Of a stretch of DNA of 64,000 nucleotides, positions 37,761 to 51,147 are shown one piece after another. The stretch's first letter is position 1. Every line of letters starts with the position of its first letter. The stretch is taken from the NCBI RefSeq assembly GCF_008831285.2, contig NC_045147.1:11659427-11723426 (forward strand), written 5' to 3'. A program made the position numbers and the translations under genes. The DNA is from Nymphaea colorata. Taxonomy: Eukaryota; Streptophyta; Magnoliopsida; Nymphaeales; Nymphaeaceae. The notes beneath the pieces are model-generated. The model was not told the DNA's origin. It saw only the letters and a list, made by a program, of their open reading frames with translations, and did no database searches.

Positions 37761-39936
37761 ACAGTCACAAAACTCATTCCCTAGAAATCTTGTGATATTT
37801 TATAATATTTAGCTTTTTTTTAAGAAATCTTAAAAAAGAAAAAGTATTGAAATATATATTACAAAGTGTGAGGCAAGAGTCCCCTTTGTATAAAATGGGA
37901 ACTTGAAAAGGGTCGATGAGATCATATATCAGATTGATCTCCACTCATTTGGCAAGCTACAATCCAAGTGCAATCATTCTTGACCGAGAATATCAACTTA
38001 GAGAGTGCAGTGTTTTGTTTTCTTGTGAAAAGGAAATCTTAGAGATGGAAACGTGTGAGAAGCTGCAAGTGTATAACTTGTGATTGAAAGTATGTTTTTT
38101 CTATTTTTGATTCTTTTGCCACTGGTCGGTTTTAGTTTGAGATGACTGTGATAAGTCATCTATGGTTTCTTTGATGACATTGGTATTCTTTGCAAGAGCT
38201 CCGGCCCCATTATTGGAACAAGACGGGTAAAGAGAATTGCTTGTTTTAACCAAATCAAGCAACTTCAAAGAGGGAAAGCAGATTGAATATGTGGGCACTG
38301 CAGATTGAACTAAATCTTAGAGGCCAAAAAGTGCCCGAGAACTATAAAAATGTAAAAAAGTGTCCTTTGCGAAATTTGAAGAAGTAAATTGTCTTTTCGA
38401 AAAGATGAAAATTCCCTTAAACGAAAAAAAAAACCCTGCAAAACAGAAGATAAAAAGCCTCTGGCATGTCGGGTTTATTTAACCCATGGCGCCTCGCCCT
38501 GGGCACAGTCAAAGAGGACGTTTGATTGCAGGAACGCTTATGTTCCAGAACACCTTCAAACATATTTGCTGCTTTGGGGTAACGCTTTTTCAATGCATTT
38601 CAGGCATCCCCTCCACCCACCCTAAATGCTTACTTAATCCAGATGATTTTGTTGTTGAAACAGGTTTTTTTTGTTTAGCTTTTTTTTTTCAATCTGTTTT
38701 GTGCATAGTCGGCAAACCCGTGACTCATATTTGGATTGACAGATGACCGATCAATGAGTTGACTTGTCGACCCGGTCGAGTTTTAAAATAACCATAATGT
38801 AACAGCAAATCACTACAGCTGAATCGGAAGAGTTAGGGCAAGTTGGGCTGAGTCGGCCCAACCTTGACTCATGACCAAATTTTTTTAGCGATCCGAGCTG
38901 ACTTGAGCAATTCCTGAGCCAATTGGGCCAGTTTGCCAACTACTTTTTTGTGTTGCCTAAGCTTCAAAATAATACCATTCGTGGAAGAAGAGGTCGTCGA
39001 CCTTGTGTTCGCTAGCCGTGTAGAAGAAAAGAAACTACTGAGGAGCTGAATTTGGACACGGAATCAGATCTTCCGAATCAAACCATTGCTGTCACACTTA
39101 TTCAATATGATAATTTTGTATTTAAATACTTTGTAGAACCTTTTTTTCAATTTTTTGAAGGGACCGTTTTGCAATAATCAAGTGAGACATTGGGGCACGT
39201 CGTCTAAGATGTCTTATAAAACGGACATGGTGTCATTACGTCTCTTTTTATTTATCGTTCTTTCTGCCAAAAAGAGTATTACGTAGCTAGTTGGAAAGTG
39301 TATATACAAGTGCACAAAAATATGAAGAGCGTGTCATTGACTTACTCTGGTGCTTGCCTACACAATTGTAAAATGAAGCCAGGTTCTCAAGAATAAGTTT
39401 ACATTAAAAAAAAAAATTGCTTACAAAAAATTGACGTTTTTCCATATTAATCAAACAGCTAGACAAAGTGGCATCTCTTTCTCTTTCTCGAGACACCACG
39501 GTTGACAAAAAAAAAAAATGCATTAGGTAAAATTTATGCCGTGCAAAACTTTATCATCAATCAAACAGCTATGCAAAATGGCATCTCTCTCTCTCTCTCT
39601 GTGTTTGTGTGCATGTGCTTGTGCGTGTGTGTGGGGAGACAGCATGGTTCGAATTATTGCTAGGTGAGGTTGTCCCTCTCATGAACTAGATATTTTATAC
39701 CGTAAGAAATGCAACCAAGTATGGTGTCCTCACTGCAGTTCCTCCGAGTAAAAACCAATAAAACAAAAGGATTTTTGAGAGTTGAATGCCGATCGAATGG
39801 ATGATAAATAATAAGCTTACACCAATTACAGCAACTGATAATCAAAACGGACATTTAGAATCATTACACAGACGCTGCTGTCCTTGTTGTTTTTCTTTAT
39901 TATTTCCACTTGGGAAAGCATCACTGGTGCTGCCAC
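37761..39936. other. Intergenic, no gene recognised
   Basis: A minus-strand frame at 38101-38298 (65 aa) has mixed composition but no recognised family. GGCCCAACCTTGACTC-type sequence at about 38750-38940 resembles the ends of the GGCCC MITEs. The part below 39936 would be the 3' UTR of the KAS-like fragment. Confidence 0.4.
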
Positions 39937-41420
39937 TTATTTTATCTCCTTGTAAGGAGCAAACAGTGTGGAAGAGCTGTGGCCACCAAAGCCGAACGAA
40001 TTCGACACAGCCACTTTGATACCTAGCCTCTCCTTTTTAGGGCCAACCAGCAACTTCGCATCCTGCAACATCAGATCACATGATCTTGGTACATGTCAAC
40101 TCTCTCTCAATGTTTGTGCAGATTCAAAACAGCATAATATTGACAGTTAAAATCTAGTGAGCAGTTGGGGAATTTTAAAATTTCCTACTTTTTTAGTTAA
40201 AAGGGTAACTAAAACAACTAAAAAAATTCATTAAGAAGGGCTTAAAATCAATTAAAGAACAGTTCTAAGAATCTGAGTAGCACCGTTTCATGCCTTTAGA
40301 GAAACTGCAAATATGAGTTTGTGTGTCTGTGTGTTTGTGTTTTCATTTCAGCTGCATTCGTGTTTATCTTCACAGAGGTACTTGTTAAAGTAAAGTTAAT
40401 ACAAACCATGCCTGTATCTGGATTTTCCATATTTATGTTTGGATGAACCCAACCTGATCGCATTGCCTGTATTTAGCAAACAATTAGCCACAATTATATC
40501 CATGATCGACAGTGAATCATCGTCTCTGCAATATGAAAACATTGGTAAATATTAACTAAAGCACATAAAACTATATCGCCTGCCTGGTTTGTAACTGAAC
40601 AAAACAGATACGGAACAAAGGAAAAGCAAAAGTACTTGCTGATGATGTTGACATGCGTGTTCACATTCAACAGCAACAATACATCTGGTTTTTGAAAAGT
40701 TCTCTAACCACACTGAACATAAAGAATGGTCAATTGCACACACACACATATATATGATAGTCACAAGCAACATGTTTTTTTCACCAACAAAAAAAGTGAA
40801 AAAGACGCAATAAATAAAATTGCTGTTCAAAACTTTAAAAACTTCAAAAATGCGGTTTTTGCGTTTTTTTTGCGTTTTTCCTTTTTTTCCTTTTTTTCAA
40901 ATTTTTAATGTCAAACACTTTTTTTCATTTTTGTATTTTTATTTGTTGCAAATCCACTTATTTTATGTTTGTGTTATTAGTTTCTCACTCATTTTATTGT
41001 TTTCCTATTTTTATTTTTTAAATTTTTAAAAATTTACCATTTTTTTCAAGCTCATTGTATTATACCCAAGAAAAATATCATCGTTTAAAACTCCAAAACA
41101 TTATTTCTGATTATGATATATAAATATATATATGTATAATAGACATATATATCTCAGGCATAGCTTCCTCTTTTCTTTTGTGAGTCCAGAATACATCTTC
41201 TTACGAACAGTTACTAACGTAAAATGCCAATATTAGTCATTACAGTATAGCACAAAGTTCTAGCCCTTTCCAAGTACAACAAACTGAAGCCATGTTAGTG
41301 TTTTCTGTTTTGTCTTGCTATTGAATAAGCTGCTTGTACCTGTATTGTAGCAACAGCCTCTACTCCTGCTGCTGCTCCAAGTAGGTGATTGATCATTGAT
41401 TTTGTAGAATTAACATGTAA
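39937..41420 (-). pseudogene. 3' end of a beta-ketoacyl-ACP synthase II-like gene (three last exons)
   Basis: Three exons on the minus strand with clean splice sites: 41340-41420 (27 codons), 40407-40466 (20 codons) and 39937-40062 (41 codons plus stop). They read NSTKSMINHLLGAAAGVEA, then SGWVHPNINMENPDTG, then KVAVSNSFGFGGHSSSTLF, which is the C-terminal part of plastid/mitochondrial condensing enzymes that extend acyl-ACP in fatty acid synthesis. The His of KSM-x-x-H (the second catalytic histidine) is present; the residue before it is Asn instead of the usual Gly. The Cys and first-His exons are absent from the 1.7 kb upstream, where the ribosomal L4 hairpin array begins. Best read as a truncated gene copy, unless upstream exons lie beyond the window. 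Confidence 0.75.
40760..41080. repeat. A/T-rich dispersed repeat, copy 2
   Basis: Reverse complement relative of 10200-10600. It lies in an intron of the KAS-like fragment. Confidence 0.6.
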
Positions 41421-41479
41421 CTACGCAAAATATTAATTTCAAATCAAAATTTCACAAGGGAATTTACAGTATTGTTTTT

Positions 41480-41800
41480 AGGGATGTCAACGGATCGGAT
41501 TCGGATTAGACATACCTTTTACCATATCTAATTTTTTAGATATTTATATATTCGGATTCGGACTTGGATTCAAATTCAGATGAAAAAAAACTTATGCCAT
41601 GTCCGAATCCGACTTTAAAATCTACATCAGAATCCGAATTTTAAGATATATTTGAATCTGATCCGAATCCGAATTTTAAGTTATATCTGAATCTGACATT
41701 CATGCTATATCCGAATCGGACTTTTAAGTTATATACGAATCCATCCGAATCAGACTTTTAAGCCATATGCAAATCTAATCCAAATCTGATTTATGTATGA
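41480..41800. repeat. Degenerate minisatellite of GGATTCGGAT type
   Basis: About seven imperfect units of roughly 35-40 bp with TCCGAATC.GA.TTTTAAG.(T)ATAT. It continues on from a GGATCGGATTCGGATTAGA start. A relative occurs at 27820-28020. Confidence 0.6.
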
Positions 41801-43095
41801 AAAATGTTCATTAAACATCAAATGAATTAGAAAACCCAATCTTAACATCACACCAGCCCAAACTTGATTGGTGATAATTGTCAGGCTTATTAAAAGAGAG
41901 AGAGAGACCAAACACACACATATATATATATATATATATAATTGTTTTTATTATTTAGAGCATGATTTTTTTTATTATCTGGAGTGATTCACTTTACATG
42001 TGTTTTGTAGTTGAGAAATCTAGTGTGGGCTATTTCAAAGCATGATGTCTACTTTTAATGTCTGGATTTTTTGTGAACCATTGGTCCTCATTATCAACCA
42101 TCTTAATAAATGATGCAATGGAGGGAATATAACTTATATTCGATAAGGCTTACCAATGTACCCAAGGGTCAATGGAAGCACAAAAAATTACCGCCAAATT
42201 GCAAAGAGACAAATCAAATGTATGGTAAATATATGAATGCTTTCTAAAAATAAGTTACATTCTATTGTAACTTACACAACAAAATTGCAACTAAAATTGC
42301 AATTAACCTGGTTAAATTCAGAGCCGAAAGTTGGTCTTGAACAGCCATATTGGCTTCAAAGCCAATGTGGTAAGATGTACATAAGATCCAGATTTACATT
42401 CGACACTTCTTTCTACATAATGCAGTAAGATGTACCTCCTATGAATATGCCAGAAATAACGTCAGTTCGATTCATGACTCCTCTTGAACTCAGGCCTTTG
42501 TGCGATTAATCTAGTAGGTATACCAAGTATCTTTCTTCCAACATTTCCTATATTAAGCTTCGAACCTCACAAATAACACATAACTTGTTCCCTCCTCCTT
42601 GTATGCAACCTTCCTGTAATGTGTAAAGTGTCATGTTTGTGTAATTTCAAAAGCCGGAATAAGATTCAGAAAAGGACTTCCCTCCACAAGATGAACCTAG
42701 GACATACAACCCATGGCCCTTTTCGATTATGGTTTCAGGCCAGACAAAAATCTTTATACATTCATGATATAGATGTTTGCTAAAGAATAACAATTATTTG
42801 GCAGTTCAAAATTTCAGCAATTAAGGGCATTCCTTTCAAAGGAATGACAATTATAATACACACACATGCGTTCACACAATATAAGAAGCACGTGATTTGG
42901 TAAAGCAGAATGCATAATATGAATCATAAACATAATACATACGACAGTCTATTAATGGTTAAGTCATATAAATAACAGAAAATAGAAACAGTATAATATT
43001 ACTAAAAACAGTTATGCAACATATTACAGTGTACATATTACTAGAAAATTAGAAATCAGAAATAGTCATACATACAAAGAGTATAAAACAGAAAA
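41801..43095. other. Region between KAS-like fragment and the array, no gene seen
   Basis: Contains an (AT)n run at about 41920-41942. I searched for upstream KAS exons (Cys and His-Ala-Thr motifs) on the minus strand and found none. Confidence 0.5.
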
Positions 43096-43390
43096 TCACT
43101 TCACCCTTAGCCTTCACCGTCTGCTCCCCTCTGCTCCTCAGCAAGCAGAGCCATCCACCTCACGGTCTTCGCATAGTGATTGAGCTTTAGGAGCGCATGG
43201 AGGTTCTTCTGCGGATTCTTCTCTCCATCTTTGCGGGCTTCATGACCGACTGCACTTCGTCGAAGTTAATGATTCTTGCTAAATCGACATTTATTATTTT
43301 AGCCCTGGGAAGAATGTACGCAGTCTTTTTCTCTGACACCTTGTCTATGGAACCAACTGATTGTAGACCAATGCCCATCTCGCCAGCCCG
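43096..43390 (-). pseudogene. Ribosomal protein L4 (RPL4/uL4) pseudogene fragment
   Basis: Minus-strand translation gives [14 protein letters not shown], then [19 protein letters not shown]. After a frameshift comes [19 protein letters not shown] and WMALLAEEQR. This is colinear with the C-terminal part of eukaryotic RPL4, the 60S subunit protein (the plant form has [51 protein letters not shown]). At least two frameshifts break it. It forms the left edge of the hairpin array and is the only unit that continues into RPL4 sequence beyond the KP residues. It therefore probably represents the gene piece from which the array arose. Confidence 0.85.
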
Positions 43391-46037
43391 GCCACCGGTT
43401 TGACCACCGGTGGCCGGAATTTCAAGAAGTCATCTAAATGGTGGGAAGAAGTCATCTGAATTTCAAGAAATCGTCTGAAAGGCAGGAAAAAGTCGTATGA
43501 ATTTCAAGAAACCGTCGGAATTTCAAGAAGCCGTCGGAATTTCAAGAGTTAGTCTTCGATCCCTTGGTACCATAGAGTAGGTGTCAGAGAAAAAGACTAG
43601 GTACAATCTTCTCAGGGCTAAGATAACAACGACATTAGTCTTCAATCACTTGGTACCGTAGAGTTGGTGTCGGAAAAAAGACGGGGTACAATCTTCTCAG
43701 GACTAAGATAACAAATGCCGATTTAGCGAGAATCATTAACTCCGACGAAGTGCAGTTGGTCGTGGAGCTCGCGAGATCGACATTTGTCATCTTTGCCCTA
43801 TGAAGAATGTATCAAGTCTTTTTCTCTCACACCTATTCTACGGAACCAAGGGATCGAAGACCAATGCCAATCTCGCCTAAGTTCCACGTCTTCTTGAAAT
43901 TCCGATGGCTTCATGAAATTCTGATGGCTTCTTGAAATTCTGGCCAACTTCTTGAAATTTTGACAGCTTCATGAAATTCAGACAATTTCTTCTTCGACAC
44001 TTTGTCTATGTAACCAACTCATTGTATACCAATGCCGAACTCGCCAACTTGGCCATTGATTTCTCCTCCAAGGCCAGAATTTCAAGAAATCATTTAAATG
44101 AAGGGAAGAAGTCGTCTAAATGGTGGGAAGAAGTCGTCTGAATTTCAAAAAGCCATCGGAATTTCAAGAAGCCGTGGAACACTGGCGAGATCGGCATTGG
44201 TTTTCAATCCCTTGGTTCCGTAGACTAGGTGTCGAAGAAAAAGACTGGGTACATTCTTCTCAGAGGTAAGATAACAAATGCTGATTTAGCAAGAATCATT
44301 AACATCGACGAAGTGCAGTCGGTCATGAAGCTCGCGAGATCGGCATTTGCTATCTTTACCCTGGAAGAATGGACCTAGTCTTTTTCCTAGACACCTAGTC
44401 TACGGAACCAATGAATCCAAAACCAATGCCGATCTCACTTGAGTTCCATGCCTTCTTAAAATTCTGATGGCTTCATGAAATTCTGATGGCTTCTTAAAAT
44501 TCCGATGCTTCTTGAAATTGAGACGATTTCTTCTCAGACACCCTGTCTACGGGACCAACTGATCGTAGACCAATGCCGATCGCGCCAGCCCGGCCACCGG
44601 TGTCACCTCTGGTCGCCAGAATTTCATCTAAATGGGGGGATAAAGTCGTCTGAATTTCATGAAGTCATCTGAATGACAGGAAGAAGTCGTTTGAATTTCA
44701 AGAAATCGTCTGAAGGGTGGGAAGAAGTCGTCTGAATTGCAATAAACTGTCGAAATTTCAAGAAGCCATCGGAATTTCAAGATTCCGTCGGAACTAAGGC
44801 GAGATTTGCATTGGTCTTCGATCACTTGGTATCGTAGACTAGATGTCGGAGAAAAAGACCGGGTACATTCTTCTCATGGCTAAGACAACAAATGTCGATT
44901 TAGCGAGAGTCACTAACTCCGACGAAGTGCAGTTGGTCGTGAAGCTTGCGAGAACAACATTTGTCATCTTTGCCCTCGTAAAAATCTACCTAGTCTTTTT
45001 CTCCGACACCTAGTCTACGAAACCAAGGGATCGAAGACCAATGCCGATCTCGCCTGAGTTCTGCGGCTTATTGAAATTCCAACGACTTCATGAAATTTCG
45101 ATGACTTCTTGAAATTCCAGCCGACTTCTTGAAATTCCAATGGGTTCTTGAAATTAAGACGATTTCTTCTACAACACCTTATCTATAGAACCAACTGATT
45201 GTAGACTAATGCCGATCTCGCCATCCCGGCCACCAGTTTCACCTTCGGTGGCCAGAATTTTAAGAAATCATCTGAACGATGAGAAGAAATCGTTTGAATT
45301 TCAAAAGAATCTGAATGACGGGAAGAAGTCGTCTGAATTTTAAGAAATCGTCTAAATAACGGGAAGAATTCATTGAATTTCAAGAAGTCGAAATTTCAAG
45401 AAGCCATCGGAATTTCAAGAAGTCAGCTGGAATTTCAAGAAGCCGCCAAAATTTCAAGAAGCCATGAAACACAGGTGAAATCGGCATTGTTATTCGACCT
45501 CTTGGTTTCGTAAACTAGTGCCGGAGAAAAGGACTGGATACGTTCTTCTCAGGGCTAAGATAACAAATGTTGATTTAGAGAAAATCATTAACTCTGACGA
45601 AGTGCAGTCAGTCGTCGAGCTCACAAGATCGACAGTTGTCATTTTTGTCTTGGGAGGAATGTTCCCAGTTTTTTCTCTACACCCTATCTATGGATGGAAC
45701 CAAGGGATCGAAGGATGATAAAGATCTCGCCTGAGTTCTATAGCTTCATGAAATTCTGATGACTTCATGAAATTCTGATGGCTTCTTGAAATTCAGACGA
45801 TTCTTTTCTGACACCTTGTCTATGGAACCAACTAATCGTAGACCAATGCCGATCTCGCAAGCCCGGCCACTGATTTCACTTCTAGTGGCCTGAATTTTAA
45901 GAAATCATCTGAATGGCAGGTAGAAGTCGTTTGGATTTCAAGAAATTGTCAGAAGGGCAGTAAGAAGTCGTCTGAATTTCAATAAACTGTCGGAATTTGA
46001 AAAAGCTATCGAAATTTCAAAAATCCGTTGGAACTTA

Positions 46038-46294
46038 GGCAAGATTGGCATTGGTCTTCGATCGCTTCGTACCATAGACTAGGTGTCGGAGAAAAAGACA
46101 GGGTACGTCATTTTCATGCCGAAGATAATAAATGCCGATTTAGCGAGAATCATTAACTTTGACGAAGTGCAGTCGGTCGTGAAGCTCGCGAGATCGGCAT
46201 TTGCCATCTTTGTCCTCAGAAAAATGTACCCAGTCTTTTTCTTCGACACCTAGTCTATGGAGCCAATGGATCGAAGACCAATGCCGATCTTGCC
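46038..46294. repeat. Example hairpin unit of the array
   Basis: Left arm 46038-46150 and right arm about 46186-46294 are reverse complements at roughly 85-90 % by eye. They share unit-specific changes such as CCATAGAC where many other units have CCGTAGAC. The loop holds the RPL4 core TTTGACGAAGTGCAGTCGG. Confidence 0.75.
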
Positions 46295-49200
46295 AGAATT
46301 AGTCTACGGAGCCAAGGGATCGAAGACCAATGCTGATCTTGCCTCTTGAAATTCAAACGATTTTTTCTCTCACACCTCATCTACGGAAGCAACAGATTGT
46401 AGACCAATACTGATCTCGCCAGCTCGGCCATTGGTTTCTCCTTTGGTGGCTAGAATTTTAAGAAATCATCTGAATGGCGGGAAGAAGTCATTTGAATTTT
46501 CAAAAGTCATTTGAATGGCGAGAAGAAGTAGTCTGAATTTCAAGAAATCGTCCAAATGGCGGAAGAAGTCATGTGAATTTCAAGAAGCCATCGAAATTTC
46601 AAGAAAACAGTAGGAATTTCAAGAAGCCATGAAACAATGGCGAGATCGGCATTGGTCTTTGATTCCTTGGTTTTGTAGACTAGGTGTCGAAGAAAAGGTC
46701 TAAGTACATTCTTCTTAGGGGTAAGATAACAAAGGCCGATTTAGCGAGAATCATTAACTCCGACGAAGTGCATTCGGTCGTGAAGCTCGTGAGATTGGCT
46801 TTTGTTATCTTTACCATGGAAGAATGGACCCAGTCTTTTTCTTCGACACCTAGTCGACGGAACTAAGGGATCCAAGACCAATGCCGATCCCACCTGAGTT
46901 CCACGACTTCTTGAAATTCCGATGGCTTCATGAAATTTTTGATGGCTTCTTGAAATTCTGGCCGACCTCTTGAAATTCCAACAGCTTGTTGAAATTCAGA
47001 CGATTTCTTCTCCGGCACCCTGTCTACGAGACCAACTGATTGTAAACCAATACCGGCCACCGGTTTCACCTCCGGTGGCCAGAATTTCAATAAGTCATCT
47101 AAATGGCGGGAACGAGTCGTCTGAATTTCAAGAAGTCATCTGAATGACAAGAAGAAGTTTGAATTTCAAGAAATCGTCTGAACAGCAGAAAGAAGTCGTC
47201 GAAATTTCAAGAAGCCATCGGAATTTCAGGAATCCGTCAGAACTTAAACGAGATTGATCTTCAATCATTTGATACCAAAGAATAGGTGTCGGAGTAAAAG
47301 ACCGGGTACATTCTTCGCATGGCTGAGATAATGAATGTCGATTTAGCGAGAATCATTAACTCCGACGAAGTGCAGTCGATCGTGAAGCTCGCGAGATCGG
47401 CATTTGTCATCTTTGCCCTTAGAAAAATGTACCCAGTCTTTTTCTTTAACACCTAGTATATGAAACCTAGAGATCGAAGACCAATGCCGATCTCGCTTGA
47501 GTTTCGTAGCTTCTTGAAATTCCGACGGCTTCATGAAATTCCGATGACTTCCTGAAATTTCGTTCGACTCTTGAAATTTCGATGGCTTCTTGAAATTCCG
47601 ACGATTTCTTCTCCGACACCTTATTTACAGAACCAACAGATCGTAGACCAATGCCGATCTTGCCACCGTGGCCACCAGTTTCACCTCCGGTGGCCAGAAT
47701 TTCAACAAATCATCTGAATGAAGGGAAGAAGTCATTTAAATTTCAAGAAATCTACATGGTGGGAAGAAATTGTCTGAATTTCAAGAAATCGTCTAAATGG
47801 CAGGAAGAAGTCATTTGAATTTCAAGAAGTCGTCGGAATTTCAAGAAGTCAGCAGAAATTTATAGAAGCCTTTTGGAATTTCAAGTACCCATGGAACATA
47901 GGTGAGATCGGCATTGGTCTTCGATTCCTTGGTTTCGTAGAATAGTTGTCAGAGAAAAGTATTGTTTAGGTTCTTCTCAGGGCTAAGATAACAAATGCCG
48001 ATTTAGCGAGAATAATTAACTCCAACGAAGTGCAGTCGGTCATAAAGCTCGCGAGATCGGCATTTGTCATCTTTGCCCTAGGAAGAATGTATCCAGTCTT
48101 TTTCTCTGACACCTAGTCTATGGAACCAATGGATCGAAGACCAATGCTAATCTCGCCTAAGTTCCACGTCTTCTTGAAATTCTGATTGCTACATTAAATT
48201 CTGATGGCTTCTTGAAATTCTAGCCGACTTCTTGAAATTCCGACAGCTTCATGAAATTCAGATGATTTCTTATCTCACACCTTGTCTATGGAACCAACTG
48301 ATTATAGACCAATGCCGATCTCACCAGACCGGCCACCGACTTTATCTACAGGGGCCAAAATTTCAAGAAATCATTTGAATGGCAGGAAGAAGTTGTCTGA
48401 ATTTTAAAAAACAGTCAAAATTTTAAGAAGTCAGCCTGAATTTTATGAAGTCGTCGGAATTTCAAGAAGACGTGGAACACAGGCGATATCGGCATTGGTT
48501 TTCGATCCCTTGGTTCCATAGACTAGGTGTTGAAGAAAAAGATTGGGTACATTCTTCTCAGGGGTAAGACAACAAATGCCGATTTGCGAGAATCATTAAC
48601 TCCGATGAAGTGCAGTCGCTCGTGAAGCTCGCGAGATCGGCATTCAGTTTTTTTCCCAACACCTAGTCTACGGAACCAAGGGATCGAAAACCAATGCCTA
48701 TCTCACCTGAGTTCCAGACTTCTTGAAATTCCGACGGCTTATGAAATTCTGATGGCTTCTTGAAATTCTAGCCGACTTCTTGAAATTCTGATGCTTCTTG
48801 AAATTCAGACGATTTCTTCTCAGGCACCATTTCTACGAGACCAATTGTTCGTAGACCAATGCCAATCTCGTCAGCCCGGCCACCAGTTTCACCTCTGATG
48901 GCCAGAATTTCAAGAAGCCATCTAAATGGTAAGAAGAAGTCATCTGAATTTCAAGAAGTCATCTGAATGACAGGAAGAAGTCGTCTGAATTTCAAGAAAT
49001 CGTTTGAAGGGCGGGAAGAACTCGTCTGAATTTCAATAAACTATCAGAATTTCAAGAAGTCGACCAGAATTTCAAGAAGCCATCAGAACATCGTGAAGCC
49101 GTCAGAATTTCAAGAAGCTATGGAACAAGAAGTCAACCGGAATTTCAAAAAGCCATGGATTACAGGTGAAATAGTCCTTGGTCTTCGATCCCTTGGTTTC

Positions 49201-49969
49201 ATAGAGTAGGTGCTGGAGAAAAAGACTGGATACATTCTTGTCAGGGCTAACATAACAAATGCCGATTTAGTGAGAATCATTAACTCCAACGAAGTGCAGT
49301 CGGTCATGAAGCTCACAAGATTGGCAGTTATCATCTTTGTCTTGGGAGGAATGTACCCATTCTTTTTCTTCAACACCTTGTCTATGGAACCAAGGGATCA
49401 AAGAACGATGCCAATCTCGCTTGATTTCCATGGCTTCTTAAAATTCTAACGGCTTCATGAAAGTCCGATGGCTTCTTGAAATTCCGGACGACATCTTAAA
49501 CTTTGATGGCTTCATGAAATTCCAATGGCTTCTTAAAATTATGGCAGACTTCTTGAAATTCCGACGGCTTCTTGAAATTCAGACGATTCTTTTCCGACAC
49601 ATTATCAATGGAACCAACTGATCATAGACCAATGCCAATCTCGCCAGTCCGGCCACCGGTTTCACCTCCAGTAGCTAGAATTTTAGGAAATCATCTGAAT
49701 GGTGGGAAGAAGTCATTTGAATTTCCAGAAATCGTTTGAAGGGCGGGAAAAAGTCGTTTGAATTTCAAGAAATCATCTGAAGGGCGGGAAGAAGTCGTCT
49801 GAATTTCAAGAAATCGTCTGAAGGGCGGGAAAAAGTCATCTGAATTTCAATAAACTGTCGGAATTTCAAAAATCCGTTGGAACTTAGGCGAGATTGGCAT
49901 TGGTCTTTGATCACTTGGTACCGTAGACTAGGTGTCGCAGGAAAAGACCAGGTACATTCTTTTCATGCT

Positions 49970-51102
49970 TGTTCGCATCTTCAAATTTTTTGGTTTTTGG
50001 AGTGCTCCAAAAAATGAGATTTTTATTTGAAATGGAGAGAGAAAGGGGACTCACCCATCGGTACGAGGATCAATCGTTCTCGCACCTTTATCAGGGGTAA
50101 TCAATCCAATGGTTATGTCTATTATTTATGCATTTCATTTTAACTTAAACATCTTTTTTTATTCTATATGTTGTGTAAGAAAATATTGAAAGTTTTAATG
50201 TTTCAAACTTTTGAAAAGGTTCTTGAAGAATCATTTAAGAATGTGAAATATTTTAGGGAAAACTAGAATTGAGAAATCTTTGTAAAGATCATTTGGAAAA
50301 CATGAGAAATCATTTTGAAGTCACTTTAGTGTTCTCTTAAGATTTTAAGTAGGTTTGAGATTTTGCTCTAATTCGGTTACTACCTAGTTAGAGCTTCATC
50401 TCATTTTGCTTAAATTCTTTTGGAGAGGTGCTTGTGATCATAAGTGATATTAAGTGATTGTGGATGCGTGAATGCATTGATCCTATATAATTGAAAGAAA
50501 ATAAAACATTCCAAATACAACATTCATCTAAGACATTTCTACCATAACATACATCTAAGATTTTTGTTTATATAGTCAGCATAAATGTTTATGAAGAAAG
50601 AAAAGTTTTGAAAATAGATTGAGGTTGGGGTTGGGGTTGTAGACCATCAAACATGAATTCAATATTGAGTCATTACTTGAGTATTGGTCTTAGTGAAGTC
50701 GATAAATGGAAATGATCTTAAACCATGAGAAAAAAATATTTGAAAGGATGGAGAAGATGAAATACTCTTCTGGAGAGAAAGAGAGATAGAGAAAGGGATT
50801 TCAAAGATTTTTAAACAGAAGATTTCAAAAGGATGAGAAGATGCATATCTCTATATGTATGCATATACGTATATATGCTCTTGACAATGAGGTCTTAACT
50901 TAAGTAGAATGAGAAAATGAAATGAGGTCTTAATTTAAGTAGAATGAGAAAATGAAACTTTTAGAAGAAAGAGGGAAAGAAAGGGAGATAGAAAGAGATG
51001 CATATACATGTGTATATACCATCACATATACACATATATAAAATTTGGTAAAAATGATATTGATTTGAATAGAAAGAAAGATTTTAAAGGAAAATATATA
51101 GA

Positions 51103-51147
<45 letters not shown>

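Noticed and set aside
38101-38298. 65-aa minus-strand frame as a gene
   Set aside because: Mixed composition but no recognised family, no clear exon boundaries, and no neighbour supporting it.
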